Assembly (NCBI GenBank): GCA_019118365.1
Contig: DWZA01000109.1
Span: forward strand, 1-54,109
DNA: 54,109 nucleotides
Source: Candidatus Lachnoclostridium stercoravium
GTDB taxonomy: Bacteria; Bacillota; Clostridia; Lachnospirales; Lachnospiraceae
Reading direction: 5' to 3'
Part shown: piece after piece, positions 34,134 through 41,455 of the stretch
Position numbering within the stretch: the first letter of the stretch is position 1
Layout of the letters: each line of letters starts with the position of its first letter
Program-made: the position numbers and the translations under genes
Notes under the pieces: model-generated
Databases searched by the model: none
What the model saw: only the letters and a program-made list of their open reading frames with translations
What the model was told of the DNA's origin: nothing

Positions 34134-35258
34134 TTATGAAAAAAGGCACACAAAAATCTTCTCCATGGAAAACAGCCCGCTTTTCATAAGGATCTCTTCC
34201 ACGCCTTCCAGATTGTTATCCGAATGCTCCATTTCTCTGGAATAAATGTATGCCGCCTCTATCAGGTCGTCCTCGCTGAGCTCTCCTTTTTCCGCCAGGA
34301 CCGCCTCGGACATTGCCTGGACTGCCAGGCAGCTGACTGCGGCAAACTTCGCCTTGCCATAAACATTTCCGTCGTATACTGCCCCCAGGAAATATACATA
34401 TAGAAAATATATCATCAAATTTGCAAAGACATACCTGTTTTTCTCTCTGTACTCCAAAAATTTTTCATGGGTCTTTTCATAAGCGGACCGATCTTGCAGA
34501 AAGCTGAGGCAATGGACCCTCCGCTCCGGCCAGGAAGCGGAAATAGTTTCCAGTCCGCCGAGCACTTCCATCCATGCCGCCATATACTGCCGCCTTTCCT
34601 CCGGCCGGCCATAGAAAACAGCCGTCTTTTTCTCTGCTTCCTGCCGCGCCTTTTCCGAAACCGCATACCGGAGAAGCCTTCGGGCCTCTCCGAGGCTTTC
34701 CCGGTCCAGTCTGGACTGCATATCATGAGCGATCGCCAGAGCCATCCCGCAGCCCAGGCCGTATGGCAGAGAACGGTCGTCCAGAAGGCCAAACATCTCT
34801 CCTCTCGCTTCCAGAAGAAGTTCCAGAAGCTTTCCTGTCCTTTCCTCTCCCGGAATCTCCTTTTTTATCAGGGCAGGCGGCTTTTCCCTCTTCAAAATAA
34901 GGCGGGCGGCTTCCGGACAGGAAAGAGACAGGCTGACCTCCTTCAGCCCGTCGTAAACTTCCATATGTCTGGGATAATCCCTGCATGTACGGCAAAGGTT
35001 CTTTTCTCCCATACGCTTCTGGATACCGCACAGCTTTTCTTCATCTAAGAACGGACAGAACCCGCCTTCTAAAAGGAAGCTGCGGTTTTCCCTGTCCATA
35101 GACCGGCGCAGCTTCCTGCCCCAGTCTCCTTTCTGCCTGCGGTACGTCTTCCATGTCCTGTCGTCAATGCTGATCTTCCACCCTCCGCAGCACGTGTCCG
35201 GACATTCGCCGGCTATACATCGAAAATCCCGGTAATAATCCGGGTAAACTACATTCAT
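34134..35258 (-). CDS. fliB: FliB-like flagellin lysine-N-methylase family protein
   Basis: The protein has 374 residues from the ATG at 35258 (MNVVYPDYYRDFRCIAGECP), 8 nt after AAGGAG. The Cys-rich N-terminus is characteristic of the FliB family: CIAGECPDTCCGGW, then C in GGFCPFLDEEKLCGI and CRTCRDYPRH. It probably binds an Fe-S cluster or zinc. FliB methylates lysines of flagellin in Salmonella. No flagellar gene is present here, so the target in this organism may be flagellin elsewhere in the genome or another surface protein. Confidence 0.8.
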   Translation of the reverse strand: MNVVYPDYYRDFRCIAGECPDTCCGGWKISIDDRTWKTYRRQKGDWGRKLRRSMDRENRSFLLEGGFCPFLDEEKLCGIQKRMGEKNLCRTCRDYPRHMEVYDGLKEVSLSLSCPEAARLILKREKPPALIKKEIPGEERTGKLLELLLEARGEMFGLLDDRSLPYGLGCGMALAIAHDMQSRLDRESLGEARRLLRYAVSEKARQEAEKKTAVFYGRPEERRQYMAAWMEVLGGLETISASWPERRVHCLSFLQDRSAYEKTHEKFLEYREKNRYVFANLMIYFLYVYFLGAVYDGNVYGKAKFAAVSCLAVQAMSEAVLAEKGELSEDDLIEAAYIYSREMEHSDNNLEGVEEILMKSGLFSMEKIFVCLFS

Positions 35259-35473
35259 CTTTAATTCTCCTTCCCGGATCCATGCCGCGCACATGCACGG
35301 TTTTTCCTGATCCTGGCATCATAGAGATTATAGCCTGACCCGATGAGATCCGTCAATGATCAATCCGGCAAAAGAGGTCCCTGTGAAAATCGGATAGGGG
35401 AAGAAACTTCCCCTATCCGCCGCGCAATACTGCGGGCAGCTCACAGCAAAGCTGTTTGCTGTCCGTTGCCCGG

Positions 35474-35529
35474 CAAATGTCTGCTCATGCAAGCATGGCC
35501 GCCGCTTGCCGGGCTTATCGCGCAAAAAA
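35474..35529. repeat. 56-nt dispersed repeat beyond a terminator (copy 1)
   Basis: The sequence from CAAATGTCTGCTCATGC to GCGCAAAAAA recurs at 52206-52261 with few differences. In both places it abuts the T-run of a leftward terminator. The left end pairs with the right (GCCCGGCAA 35468-35476 with TTGCCGGGC 35506-35514). The rest of 35300-35473 shows no gene. Confidence 0.6.
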
Positions 35530-35559
35530 ACCGCCGCCCCGGTTTGCCAGGGCGACGGT
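35524..35559 (-). terminator. Intrinsic terminator of the transketolase operon
   Basis: On the minus strand ACCGTCGCCC (35559-35550) pairs with GGGCGGCGGT (35539-35530), followed by seven T (35530-35524). It lies 20 bp after the transketolase C-subunit stop. Confidence 0.85.
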
Positions 35560-35579
35560 AAAGAAAAGAAAAAAGAGGC

Positions 35580-36518
35580 TTATTTTTTCATGGAGATAGA
35601 ACGTTTTGCAGCTTTTACAATGGCCGGGCAATCAAGACCATATTTTGCCATCAGCTCTTCCATCTTTCCGGATTCTCCAAATGTATCCGGCATTCCCACT
35701 CTCGTAACCGGAGTCGGGCAGTTCTCAGACAGGCATTCGCAGACCGCTCCGCCAAGAGCGCCGATCTTCTGGTGATCTTCCGCCGTAACTACAGCTCCTG
35801 TCTTTTTGGCTGCTGCGATGATAAATTCCTCATCCAGAGGCTTGATCGTATGAACATCTGCAACCAGAGCGCTGATCCCTTCTTTTGCCAGCTCATCTGC
35901 AGCCTTGATCGCTTCATATACCATAGGTCCGTTTGCGAAGATCGCAACATCCTCGCCGTCCCTTACCAGGCGGGCCTTTCCGATCTCAAAAGGCGTATCC
36001 TCATCAGTGATCACTTCCATGGCTTCTCTTCCGAAGCGGACAAATGCCGGGCCGTTGTGGTCTGCCACTGCCAGAATGGCCTTTTCTGTTTCCACAGCAT
36101 CGCAGGGAGCGATAACTGTCATATTAGGGAGAACGCGCATAAGAGCCGCATCCTCCATGGACTGATGGGATGCTCCGTCAGGACCTACGTTGATCCCTGC
36201 ATGAGCGCCAGCCAGCTTTACGTTTGCGTCTCCATAAGCTACTGCAGTACGGATCTGATCCCATGCGCGGCCTGCCAGGAATACGCAGTATGTTGTGGCG
36301 AATGGAACCATCCCGGAAAGGGCAAGGCCTGCTGCCGTTCCTACCATATCCTGCTCGGAAATACCGATATCTACAAACTTCTCCGGGTATTTGTCACGGA
36401 TCCAACAGGTCCTTGTGGACATAGCCACGTCTCCGTCCAACACGATAAATTTATCATTTGTCTCTGCTAATTTTAATAATGCTTTTCCGTATCCATCACG
36501 CGGCGGTATCTTACTCAT
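35580..36518 (-). CDS. Transketolase C-terminal (pyrimidine) subunit
   Basis: The protein has 312 residues. It carries the pyrimidine-binding and C-terminal domains of a split transketolase. The conserved Glu is in DIGISEQDMVGTAAGLALSG, and TYCVFLAGRAWDQIRTAVAY is a further family block. With the upstream N-subunit it moves two-carbon ketol units between sugar phosphates in the pentose phosphate pathway. Split transketolases of this kind are common in Clostridia and Archaea. The gap to the N-subunit gene is 81 bp. A terminator follows. Confidence 0.92.
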   Translation of the reverse strand: MSKIPPRDGYGKALLKLAETNDKFIVLDGDVAMSTRTCWIRDKYPEKFVDIGISEQDMVGTAAGLALSGMVPFATTYCVFLAGRAWDQIRTAVAYGDANVKLAGAHAGINVGPDGASHQSMEDAALMRVLPNMTVIAPCDAVETEKAILAVADHNGPAFVRFGREAMEVITDEDTPFEIGKARLVRDGEDVAIFANGPMVYEAIKAADELAKEGISALVADVHTIKPLDEEFIIAAAKKTGAVVTAEDHQKIGALGGAVCECLSENCPTPVTRVGMPDTFGESGKMEELMAKYGLDCPAIVKAAKRSISMKK

Positions 36519-36599
36519 CTTTCATTCCTCCTGTTATCTATGATTTCTATGATCGTTTTCCATTTTATATCCAGCCAGGCTGCAGCTGGACGGCCAATG

Positions 36600-37421
36600 T
36601 CATTCAGCCTCTACTTCAGTCATCGCTTCTTTGTACTGCTCGTCGTTCGGAGCCAGTCCGTGCCAGCTACTCTGGTTCTCCATAAAGGAAACGCCCTTTC
36701 CTTTTGTGGTTTCCGCAACGATCACTGTAGGCCTGCCTTTCGTAGCCATCGCTTCTTTGTATGCGCTGTACATCTCTTCCAGGCTGTTTCCGTTTACGCA
36801 GATCACGTGCCAGTTAAATTCTCTCCACTTTCCTGCCACCGGCTCCATATTGCATATGTCTTCCGTCATTCCGTCCAGCTGCACATGGTTGTTGTCTACA
36901 ATCGCGCATACGTTATCCAGTTTCTGTTGGGCGGCTGTCATCGCCGCTTCCCAGATCTGGCCTTCCTGCAGCTCTCCGTCTCCGATCAGACAGTAGATAC
37001 GGCCGTCGATCCCCATTTTCTTATATCCCATAGCCATTCCGTTTGCAATGGAAAGCCCCTGTCCCAGGGATCCGCTGGAAGCATCCAGACCTGGCGTAGA
37101 CTGGCGGTGAGGATGTCCCTGAAGGATGCTGCCAAGCTTTCTTAAAGTTTTTAAATGCTCTTCGCCGAAAAATCCTTTCCGACAGAGAACGCTGTATAAA
37201 ACCGGCGCCGCATGGCCTTTGGACAGGATGAAGCGGTCCCTTTCCGGCCATGACGGGTTCTTCGGGTCGCAGCGGAAAATATCAGTAAAATACAGCGCGG
37301 TCATGATCTCCACTGCCGAAAGGGAACCGCCCGGATGGCCGGACCCGGCTTCGTGGGTCATCGTCAGTATATCCTCACGGATCGTCTTGCACATTTCATG
37401 TAATGCTTCTTTGTTCATCAT
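36600..37421 (-). CDS. Transketolase N-terminal (thiamine diphosphate-binding) subunit
   Basis: The protein has 273 residues. The diphosphate-binding motif GDGELQEGQIWEAAM...NN (about 145-175) and GHPGGSLSAVEIMTALYF are typical of transketolase. It partners the next gene. AAGGAGG precedes the ATG. The upstream region contains a promoter, an operator-like palindrome, a 28-codon ORF and an intrinsic terminator, so expression is probably controlled after initiation of transcription. Confidence 0.92.
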   Translation of the reverse strand: MMNKEALHEMCKTIREDILTMTHEAGSGHPGGSLSAVEIMTALYFTDIFRCDPKNPSWPERDRFILSKGHAAPVLYSVLCRKGFFGEEHLKTLRKLGSILQGHPHRQSTPGLDASSGSLGQGLSIANGMAMGYKKMGIDGRIYCLIGDGELQEGQIWEAAMTAAQQKLDNVCAIVDNNHVQLDGMTEDICNMEPVAGKWREFNWHVICVNGNSLEEMYSAYKEAMATKGRPTVIVAETTKGKGVSFMENQSSWHGLAPNDEQYKEAMTEVEAE

Positions 37422-37480
37422 AATTTTCCCTCCTTAGAAATTCTTGTTTCTTTGCAACGTTGTTAAATCTTTGACTTATG

Positions 37481-37514
37481 AAAAAATGCCTCACCGTTAT
37501 TTTACGATGGGGCA
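37481..37514 (-). terminator. Intrinsic terminator in the transketolase leader
   Basis: TGCCCCATCGT (37514-37504) pairs with ACGGTGAGGCA (37497-37487), followed by six T (37486-37481). It lies 60 bp before the transketolase ATG and downstream of its promoter, so transketolase expression needs readthrough or a second promoter. Confidence 0.75.
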
Positions 37515-37583
37515 CCTTTGTCCAATGTTTTTATATTCAATTTTCCAGCTGCAGTACACTTTTTTTGGTGAAATAAGTTTCAT
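37497..37583 (-). CDS. 28-codon leader ORF before the transketolase operon
   Basis: The reading frame starts ATG (37583) 6 nt after AGGAGG and encodes 28 residues beginning MKLISPKKVYCSWKIEY and ending in CPIVK. Its TAA stop (37499-37497) lies at the loop edge of the terminator hairpin, so a ribosome finishing translation would cover one arm. It may be a leader peptide for attenuation or a tiny independent gene with its own terminator. It is basic, with two Cys and one Trp, and has no known homology. Confidence 0.5.
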   Translation of the reverse strand: MKLISPKKVYCSWKIEYKNIGQRCPIVK

Positions 37584-37611
37584 CGTTACCCTCCTTTTGA
37601 ATTTTTAATCT

Positions 37612-37628
37612 GTGAAATTCAATTTCAC
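37612..37628. promoter_or_regulatory. Palindromic operator-like site in the transketolase leader
   Basis: GTGAAATT-C-AATTTCAC is a perfect 8+1+8 palindrome about 20 nt downstream of the predicted start. Related TGTGAAAC boxes precede the sugar isomerase/dehydrogenase operon at 45270-45318. Confidence 0.5.
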
Positions 37629-37653
37629 TATATGATATCTTTTGTCTGAGCAT

Positions 37654-37682
37654 ATGATAGCACAGCCATAATGCATTTTCAA
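37654..37682 (-). promoter_or_regulatory. Promoter of the transketolase operon
   Basis: TTGAAA (37682-37677), 17 nt, TATCAT (37659-37654) with an extended -10 TGC directly before it. It gives a leader of about 225 nt containing the operator, leader ORF and terminator. Confidence 0.65.
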
Positions 37683-37881
37683 GCATTGTTTATTTTTTAT
37701 CTTATTTTTTTCAAAAAACAGGGAAATTATCCGTAAAATAGGTGTTTTTTTTTAACAAGCAGAATTTTTCGTACTTTTTTTGTTAAATTCAAGACAGACT
37801 GCCTGCGGCGGGCCTCTTCAGCGGCATTGACGGAGCGTTTTTGTTCCATAGGAAAGGCGGCAATTTTTCCTGTGGAACAAA

Positions 37882-37954
37882 AAAAGCGGCGGTTCCTTCT
37901 GGTATTAGCAGGAGATCCTGAACCTCCTGTAAGCCAAAAGGAACCGCCGCTTTT
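37882..37954 (-). terminator. Long terminator of the cytidylate-kinase-like gene with an inner hairpin
   Basis: A perfect 17-bp stem (37882-37898/37938-37954; core AAGCGGCGGTTCCTT) ends in a T-run of the minus transcript (37885-37879). The loop folds again (CAGGAG...CTCCTG). The sequence from 37700 to 37880 shows no supported gene. Confidence 0.8.
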
Positions 37955-37982
37955 ATAAAAAACGTAACCGTTCAAAACAGCA

Positions 37983-38597
37983 TTACTTTACTGCTGTGCA
38001 GATGATATCGGCGCATATCTCTAATCCCAATGCGCTGCTGTCCAGCATCAGATGATAATTCTTTCTGTCGCCCCACCGCTGGGTGGTATAGCTTTCATAA
38101 TGCAGCCGTCTCCTCTTATCCACATAAGCGACCGTCTGGTCTATGTACTGCGGAACACGCCCGTATTCCTCGATCACTCTCTTCTTCCTTGTCTCATCGT
38201 CTGCGTAAACGAAGACCTTGAGCATATCTTCTCTGTCCTTCAGGATGAAGTCGGCGCAGCGGCCTACGATCACGCACGGCCCCTTATCCGCCATCTCCTG
38301 GATGACTTCCTGCTGGATCACAAAGATCCTTTCCTTTGCCGGCAGGTTCTTCAGCTCTGGCTTATCCGGATGGGCCAGGCCATAGATAGCGCCTACGGTG
38401 AAATTGTAAAGAATATTGTTATTCAGCCTTTCTTCATGCTGCGCCACAAAATCCGGACTCATCCCCGCAGCTTTAGCCGTCTCTTCGATGATCTCCTTGT
38501 CATAAAACGGGATCCCCAGACGTTCCGCGACCATCTCGCCGATCTTGCGGCCGCCGCTTCCATACTCACGGCTTATTGTGATAATATTACGCTTCAT
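37983..38597 (-). CDS. Cytidylate kinase-like family protein
   Basis: The protein has 204 residues from the ATG at 38597. The conserved start is MKRNIITISREYGSGGRKIG with the P-loop variant REYGSGGRKIGEMVAERLG. IPFYDKEIIEETAKAAG and CVIVGRCADFIL follow. This family (cytidylate kinase-like, PF13189-type) is common in Clostridia and is distinct from Cmk. Its substrate is not established. An in-frame upstream extension to 38726 has no ribosome binding site and is rejected. Confidence 0.85.
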   Translation of the reverse strand: MKRNIITISREYGSGGRKIGEMVAERLGIPFYDKEIIEETAKAAGMSPDFVAQHEERLNNNILYNFTVGAIYGLAHPDKPELKNLPAKERIFVIQQEVIQEMADKGPCVIVGRCADFILKDREDMLKVFVYADDETRKKRVIEEYGRVPQYIDQTVAYVDKRRRLHYESYTTQRWGDRKNYHLMLDSSALGLEICADIICTAVK

Positions 38598-38794
38598 AAA
38601 CCTCGCCCCTTCCTGCAATTCTGCTATCAGTATATGTTTTTGCTCACCGTATGAGACATCCAGGATCCCATTGATCCTGCTGTCCTGATTTATTACTATT
38701 ATACTAACTTTTTTAAGACAAATCAATTATTTTCCGATAGTTTCTCATTCTTTTTAAAATATAGCGTTAATTCAGAAAAGTCTCTTTTGATCTA

Positions 38795-38823
38795 TTGACA
38801 AATACTCGAAAGTGAAGTATGAT
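38795..38823 (+). promoter_or_regulatory. Promoter of the tetR gene
   Basis: Consensus TTGACA (38795-38800), 17 nt, TATGAT (38818-38823). It overlaps the operator palindrome, so the regulator probably represses itself. Confidence 0.75.
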
Positions 38824-38852
38824 GTAACAGTGTTATATAACATTGTTACATC
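38821..38852. promoter_or_regulatory. TetR-type operator palindrome
   Basis: A 32-bp palindrome with outer arms GATGTAACA/TGTTACATC and inner arms TGTTAT/ATAACA covers the -10 end and start site of tetR. Confidence 0.7.
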
Positions 38853-38868
38853 AAGAAAGGGTAATTGA

Positions 38869-39486
38869 ATGAGCGCCATCGAACAGACCACATTACGCCT
38901 GATCCTTTCAGCCGCTAAGCAGGAATTTCTCCAAAAAGGCTTCCGATCTGCTTCTTTACGGAATATTGTCAAAACGGCAGGCGTAACAACCGGCGCCTTC
39001 TATGGCTACTATAAGTGCAAGGAAGATTTATTTGAAGCGCTGGTTGGCGAACATTACGATTTTTTATTGAACTGTTTCTGCAATGCGCAGAAAGAATTTG
39101 CAGATATCCCGCCTGAAAAGCAGCCTGATAATCTGGCTTCCGTTTCCGGCGGATGTATGTATGAGATGCTCCTTTATGCCTACGAGCATTTAACGGAATT
39201 TAAGCTTATACTTTGCTGCTCCGAGGGAACACGCTTCTCAGATCTGATCGATAAAATGGTGGAAATCGAGACAAAAGGGACCCATGATTATTTAGAAGTC
39301 CTAAAAAAATTAGGGAGGCCGTCGCCGCCTATCGACGAGCGGTTAGAGCATATCCTGATCACAGGAATGTTTAACACTTTTTTCGAACTGATCATACACG
39401 AGATGCCTCTTGAAGAAGCAAAGCATTATCTGCAGGAAATGCGGGAGTTTTATACCGCCGGATGGATGAAGATCATGGGACAGTAA
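38869..39486 (+). CDS. TetR/AcrR family transcriptional regulator
   Basis: The protein has 205 residues. The N-terminal helix-turn-helix (about 9-55) includes LILSAAKQEFLQKGFRSASL and GVTTGAFYGYYKCKEDLFEA. The C-terminal ligand domain has no recognisable ligand. AAAGG precedes the ATG. The promoter carries a palindromic operator, and the next genes encode a heterodimeric ABC exporter, so it is likely the local repressor of that exporter. A hairpin terminator separates them. Confidence 0.88.
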   Translation: MSAIEQTTLRLILSAAKQEFLQKGFRSASLRNIVKTAGVTTGAFYGYYKCKEDLFEALVGEHYDFLLNCFCNAQKEFADIPPEKQPDNLASVSGGCMYEMLLYAYEHLTEFKLILCCSEGTRFSDLIDKMVEIETKGTHDYLEVLKKLGRPSPPIDERLEHILITGMFNTFFELIIHEMPLEEAKHYLQEMREFYTAGWMKIMGQ

Positions 39487-39507
39487 AATGTCTGTCCTCT
39501 CATTTCT

Positions 39508-39540
39508 GATAATGGAAAGTCTGTGCTTTCCATTATCTTT
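39508..39540 (+). terminator. Terminator of the tetR gene
   Basis: GATAATGGAAAG (39508-39519) pairs perfectly with 39526-39537, followed by TTT. The ABC genes therefore need their own promoter or readthrough. The 140-bp gap after it holds a palindrome, GTTAGTT-TT-AACTAAC (39550-39565). Confidence 0.65.
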
Positions 39541-39679
39541 GGCACATTGGTTAGTTTTAACTAACTTAATGAGAATTTCATTCATTTAGCGTAACTGTTA
39601 TCATTTAGCAAGGATATTCGAGGGCGTATGTTTTCCCTCATATCATAAAATATTTTTTAAGCATAGGAGGTCTTTTTCA

Positions 39680-41455
39680 ATGAAAAAACAGTCTGATCTG
39701 TCAAGGCTGACAGGTTATGCCGGAAGACACAGGATATTAACCTATCTTTCCTGGATACTGTCCGTCATAAGCGCTCTGCTGGCTCTTGTCCCTTTTTGGT
39801 ATATATGGCGCATCGTCCATGATATACTGGAGGTTTCCCCGGACTTCTCACAGGCAAAAGATATCATAAACTACGGCTGGTCCGCCGTAGCATTTGCAGT
39901 CCTGTCTATTATCGTCTACATAGCCGCTTTGATGTGTTCGCACATAAGCGCATTCCGGATCGCCTCAAATATACGCAAAGAACTTTTGCGCCATATCGCG
40001 TCCCTGCCGCTTGGAGTGACAGAAAAGTATGGAAGCGGAAAGCTGAGAAGAGTCGTAAATAGTTCCAGCGCCGCTACGGAAACGTATCTTGCCCACAGGC
40101 TACCCGATAAAGCAGGGGCAATCGCCACTCCCATAGGGCTTCTTTTCCTGCTGCTGACCTTTGATTGGCGCTTAGGGCTTTTAAGCCTTATACCTGTTGC
40201 CCTTGGTTTTCTGATCATGATGAAAATGACCGGGAAAGATATGGAACAGAAAATGGAGCAGTATCAAAATGCGCTTTCCGACATGTCCAACGAAGCGGTT
40301 GAATACGTCAGAGGGATCCCCGTGGTAAAGACCTTTGGACAGACCATCTTTTCTTTTAAACGTTTCAAAGCCTCCATAGACAATTACGAAACGTGGGTGA
40401 TAGCATACACCAAAACCCTGCGCCTGCCTATGATGTTCTATACAACAGCGATCAACAGCGTATTCGCGTTTCTGATCGCCGGAGGTATTCTTTTTACACG
40501 GGACGGCGTCACAAACGAACTTCTTCTGAATCTGATCTTCTATATTGTGATCACGCCCGTTATCGGCACAACGCTTACCAAGATCATGTTCATGAGCGAA
40601 GATGCGATGATCGTAGGCGACGCGATCAAAAGGATCGACGAGGTGCTGAATGAAAAGCCCTTATCTGAGAGCAGCGCAGATAATATTCCCCAAAACAACG
40701 GGATCACATTAGAACACGTCAGTTACAGCTATGACGGCAGGAGAAACGCCCTCGACGATATATCGCTCTCAATAAAGCCAGGGCAGGTAACCGCATTCGT
40801 AGGACCGTCCGGCGGCGGGAAGACAACACTTGCAAATATCATCGCGAGATTTTTTGATCCGCAAAAGGGACGGATATTCATAGGCGGCATCGACATACGC
40901 GACATCCCCAAAAAAGCATTAATGGACAAAGTATCTTTTGTGTTTCAGAACAGCCGCCTTATCAAAGCATCTATACTGGAAAATGTACGTATGGCAAAGC
41001 CGGATGCCACTCGTGAAGAGATCACCCGCGCGCTGAAAGCGGCGCAGTGCCTGGATATTATCGAAAAGCTGCCAAATGGCGTCGATACTGTTATCGGTTC
41101 CAAAGGAGTATACCTGTCCGGCGGAGAACAGCAGCGGATCGCGATCGCACGCGCGATTTTGAAAAACGCGCCGATCCTGATCCTTGACGAGGCCACAGCG
41201 TTTGCCGATCCAGACAACGAAGTGCGCGTACAGCAGGCGCTATCCGCCCTTTCAATGGGAAAAACAGTTATTATGGTCGCCCACAGACTGTCTTCCATCA
41301 CAAACGCAGACTGCATTTATGTGCTCCAAAATGGCAGGATCGCCGAAAGCGGCACGTACAACAGTCTGATCGGGCAAAACGGCATCTTTTCCAAAATGTG
41401 GAAGAATTATTCCGAAGCGGCAGAATGGAAAATCGCAAAGGAGGAAAATATATGA
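39680..41455 (+). CDS. ABC transporter ATP-binding/permease protein (first of a heterodimer)
   Basis: This 591-residue half-transporter has six membrane segments (about 20-310) and a C-terminal ATPase. Walker A is GPSGGGKTTLANIIARFF, the signature is LSGGEQQRIAIARAIL, and Walker B is ILILDEATAFADPDNE. The DEATAFAD D-loop differs from the common DEATSALD and resembles IrtA/YbtP-like transporters. It overlaps the second gene by 4 nt (ATGA). A drug, peptide or siderophore-type substrate is possible. Confidence 0.88.
   Translation: MKKQSDLSRLTGYAGRHRILTYLSWILSVISALLALVPFWYIWRIVHDILEVSPDFSQAKDIINYGWSAVAFAVLSIIVYIAALMCSHISAFRIASNIRKELLRHIASLPLGVTEKYGSGKLRRVVNSSSAATETYLAHRLPDKAGAIATPIGLLFLLLTFDWRLGLLSLIPVALGFLIMMKMTGKDMEQKMEQYQNALSDMSNEAVEYVRGIPVVKTFGQTIFSFKRFKASIDNYETWVIAYTKTLRLPMMFYTTAINSVFAFLIAGGILFTRDGVTNELLLNLIFYIVITPVIGTTLTKIMFMSEDAMIVGDAIKRIDEVLNEKPLSESSADNIPQNNGITLEHVSYSYDGRRNALDDISLSIKPGQVTAFVGPSGGGKTTLANIIARFFDPQKGRIFIGGIDIRDIPKKALMDKVSFVFQNSRLIKASILENVRMAKPDATREEITRALKAAQCLDIIEKLPNGVDTVIGSKGVYLSGGEQQRIAIARAILKNAPILILDEATAFADPDNEVRVQQALSALSMGKTVIMVAHRLSSITNADCIYVLQNGRIAESGTYNSLIGQNGIFSKMWKNYSEAAEWKIAKEENI

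Noticed and set aside
34126-34151. Terminator after the FliB-like gene
   Set aside because: A GTGT-CCTTT/AAAGG-ACAC hairpin overlaps the stop codon, but no T-run follows in the minus direction.
37452-37476. Rex-like half site TTGTTAA before transketolase
   Set aside because: Only the left arm matches (11 of 14 positions overall). The centre and right arm differ, and a LacI-type reading fits equally well.
37727-37975. 82-residue ORF on the minus strand
   Set aside because: It is created by translating the long terminator hairpin and adjacent AT-rich sequence. It has no ribosome binding site or protein-like composition.
39565-39585. Fur-box-like sequence upstream of the ABC exporter
   Set aside because: Only one arm (TGAGAAT) resembles the Fur consensus. 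The second arm matches 3 of 7, so iron control is not supported.
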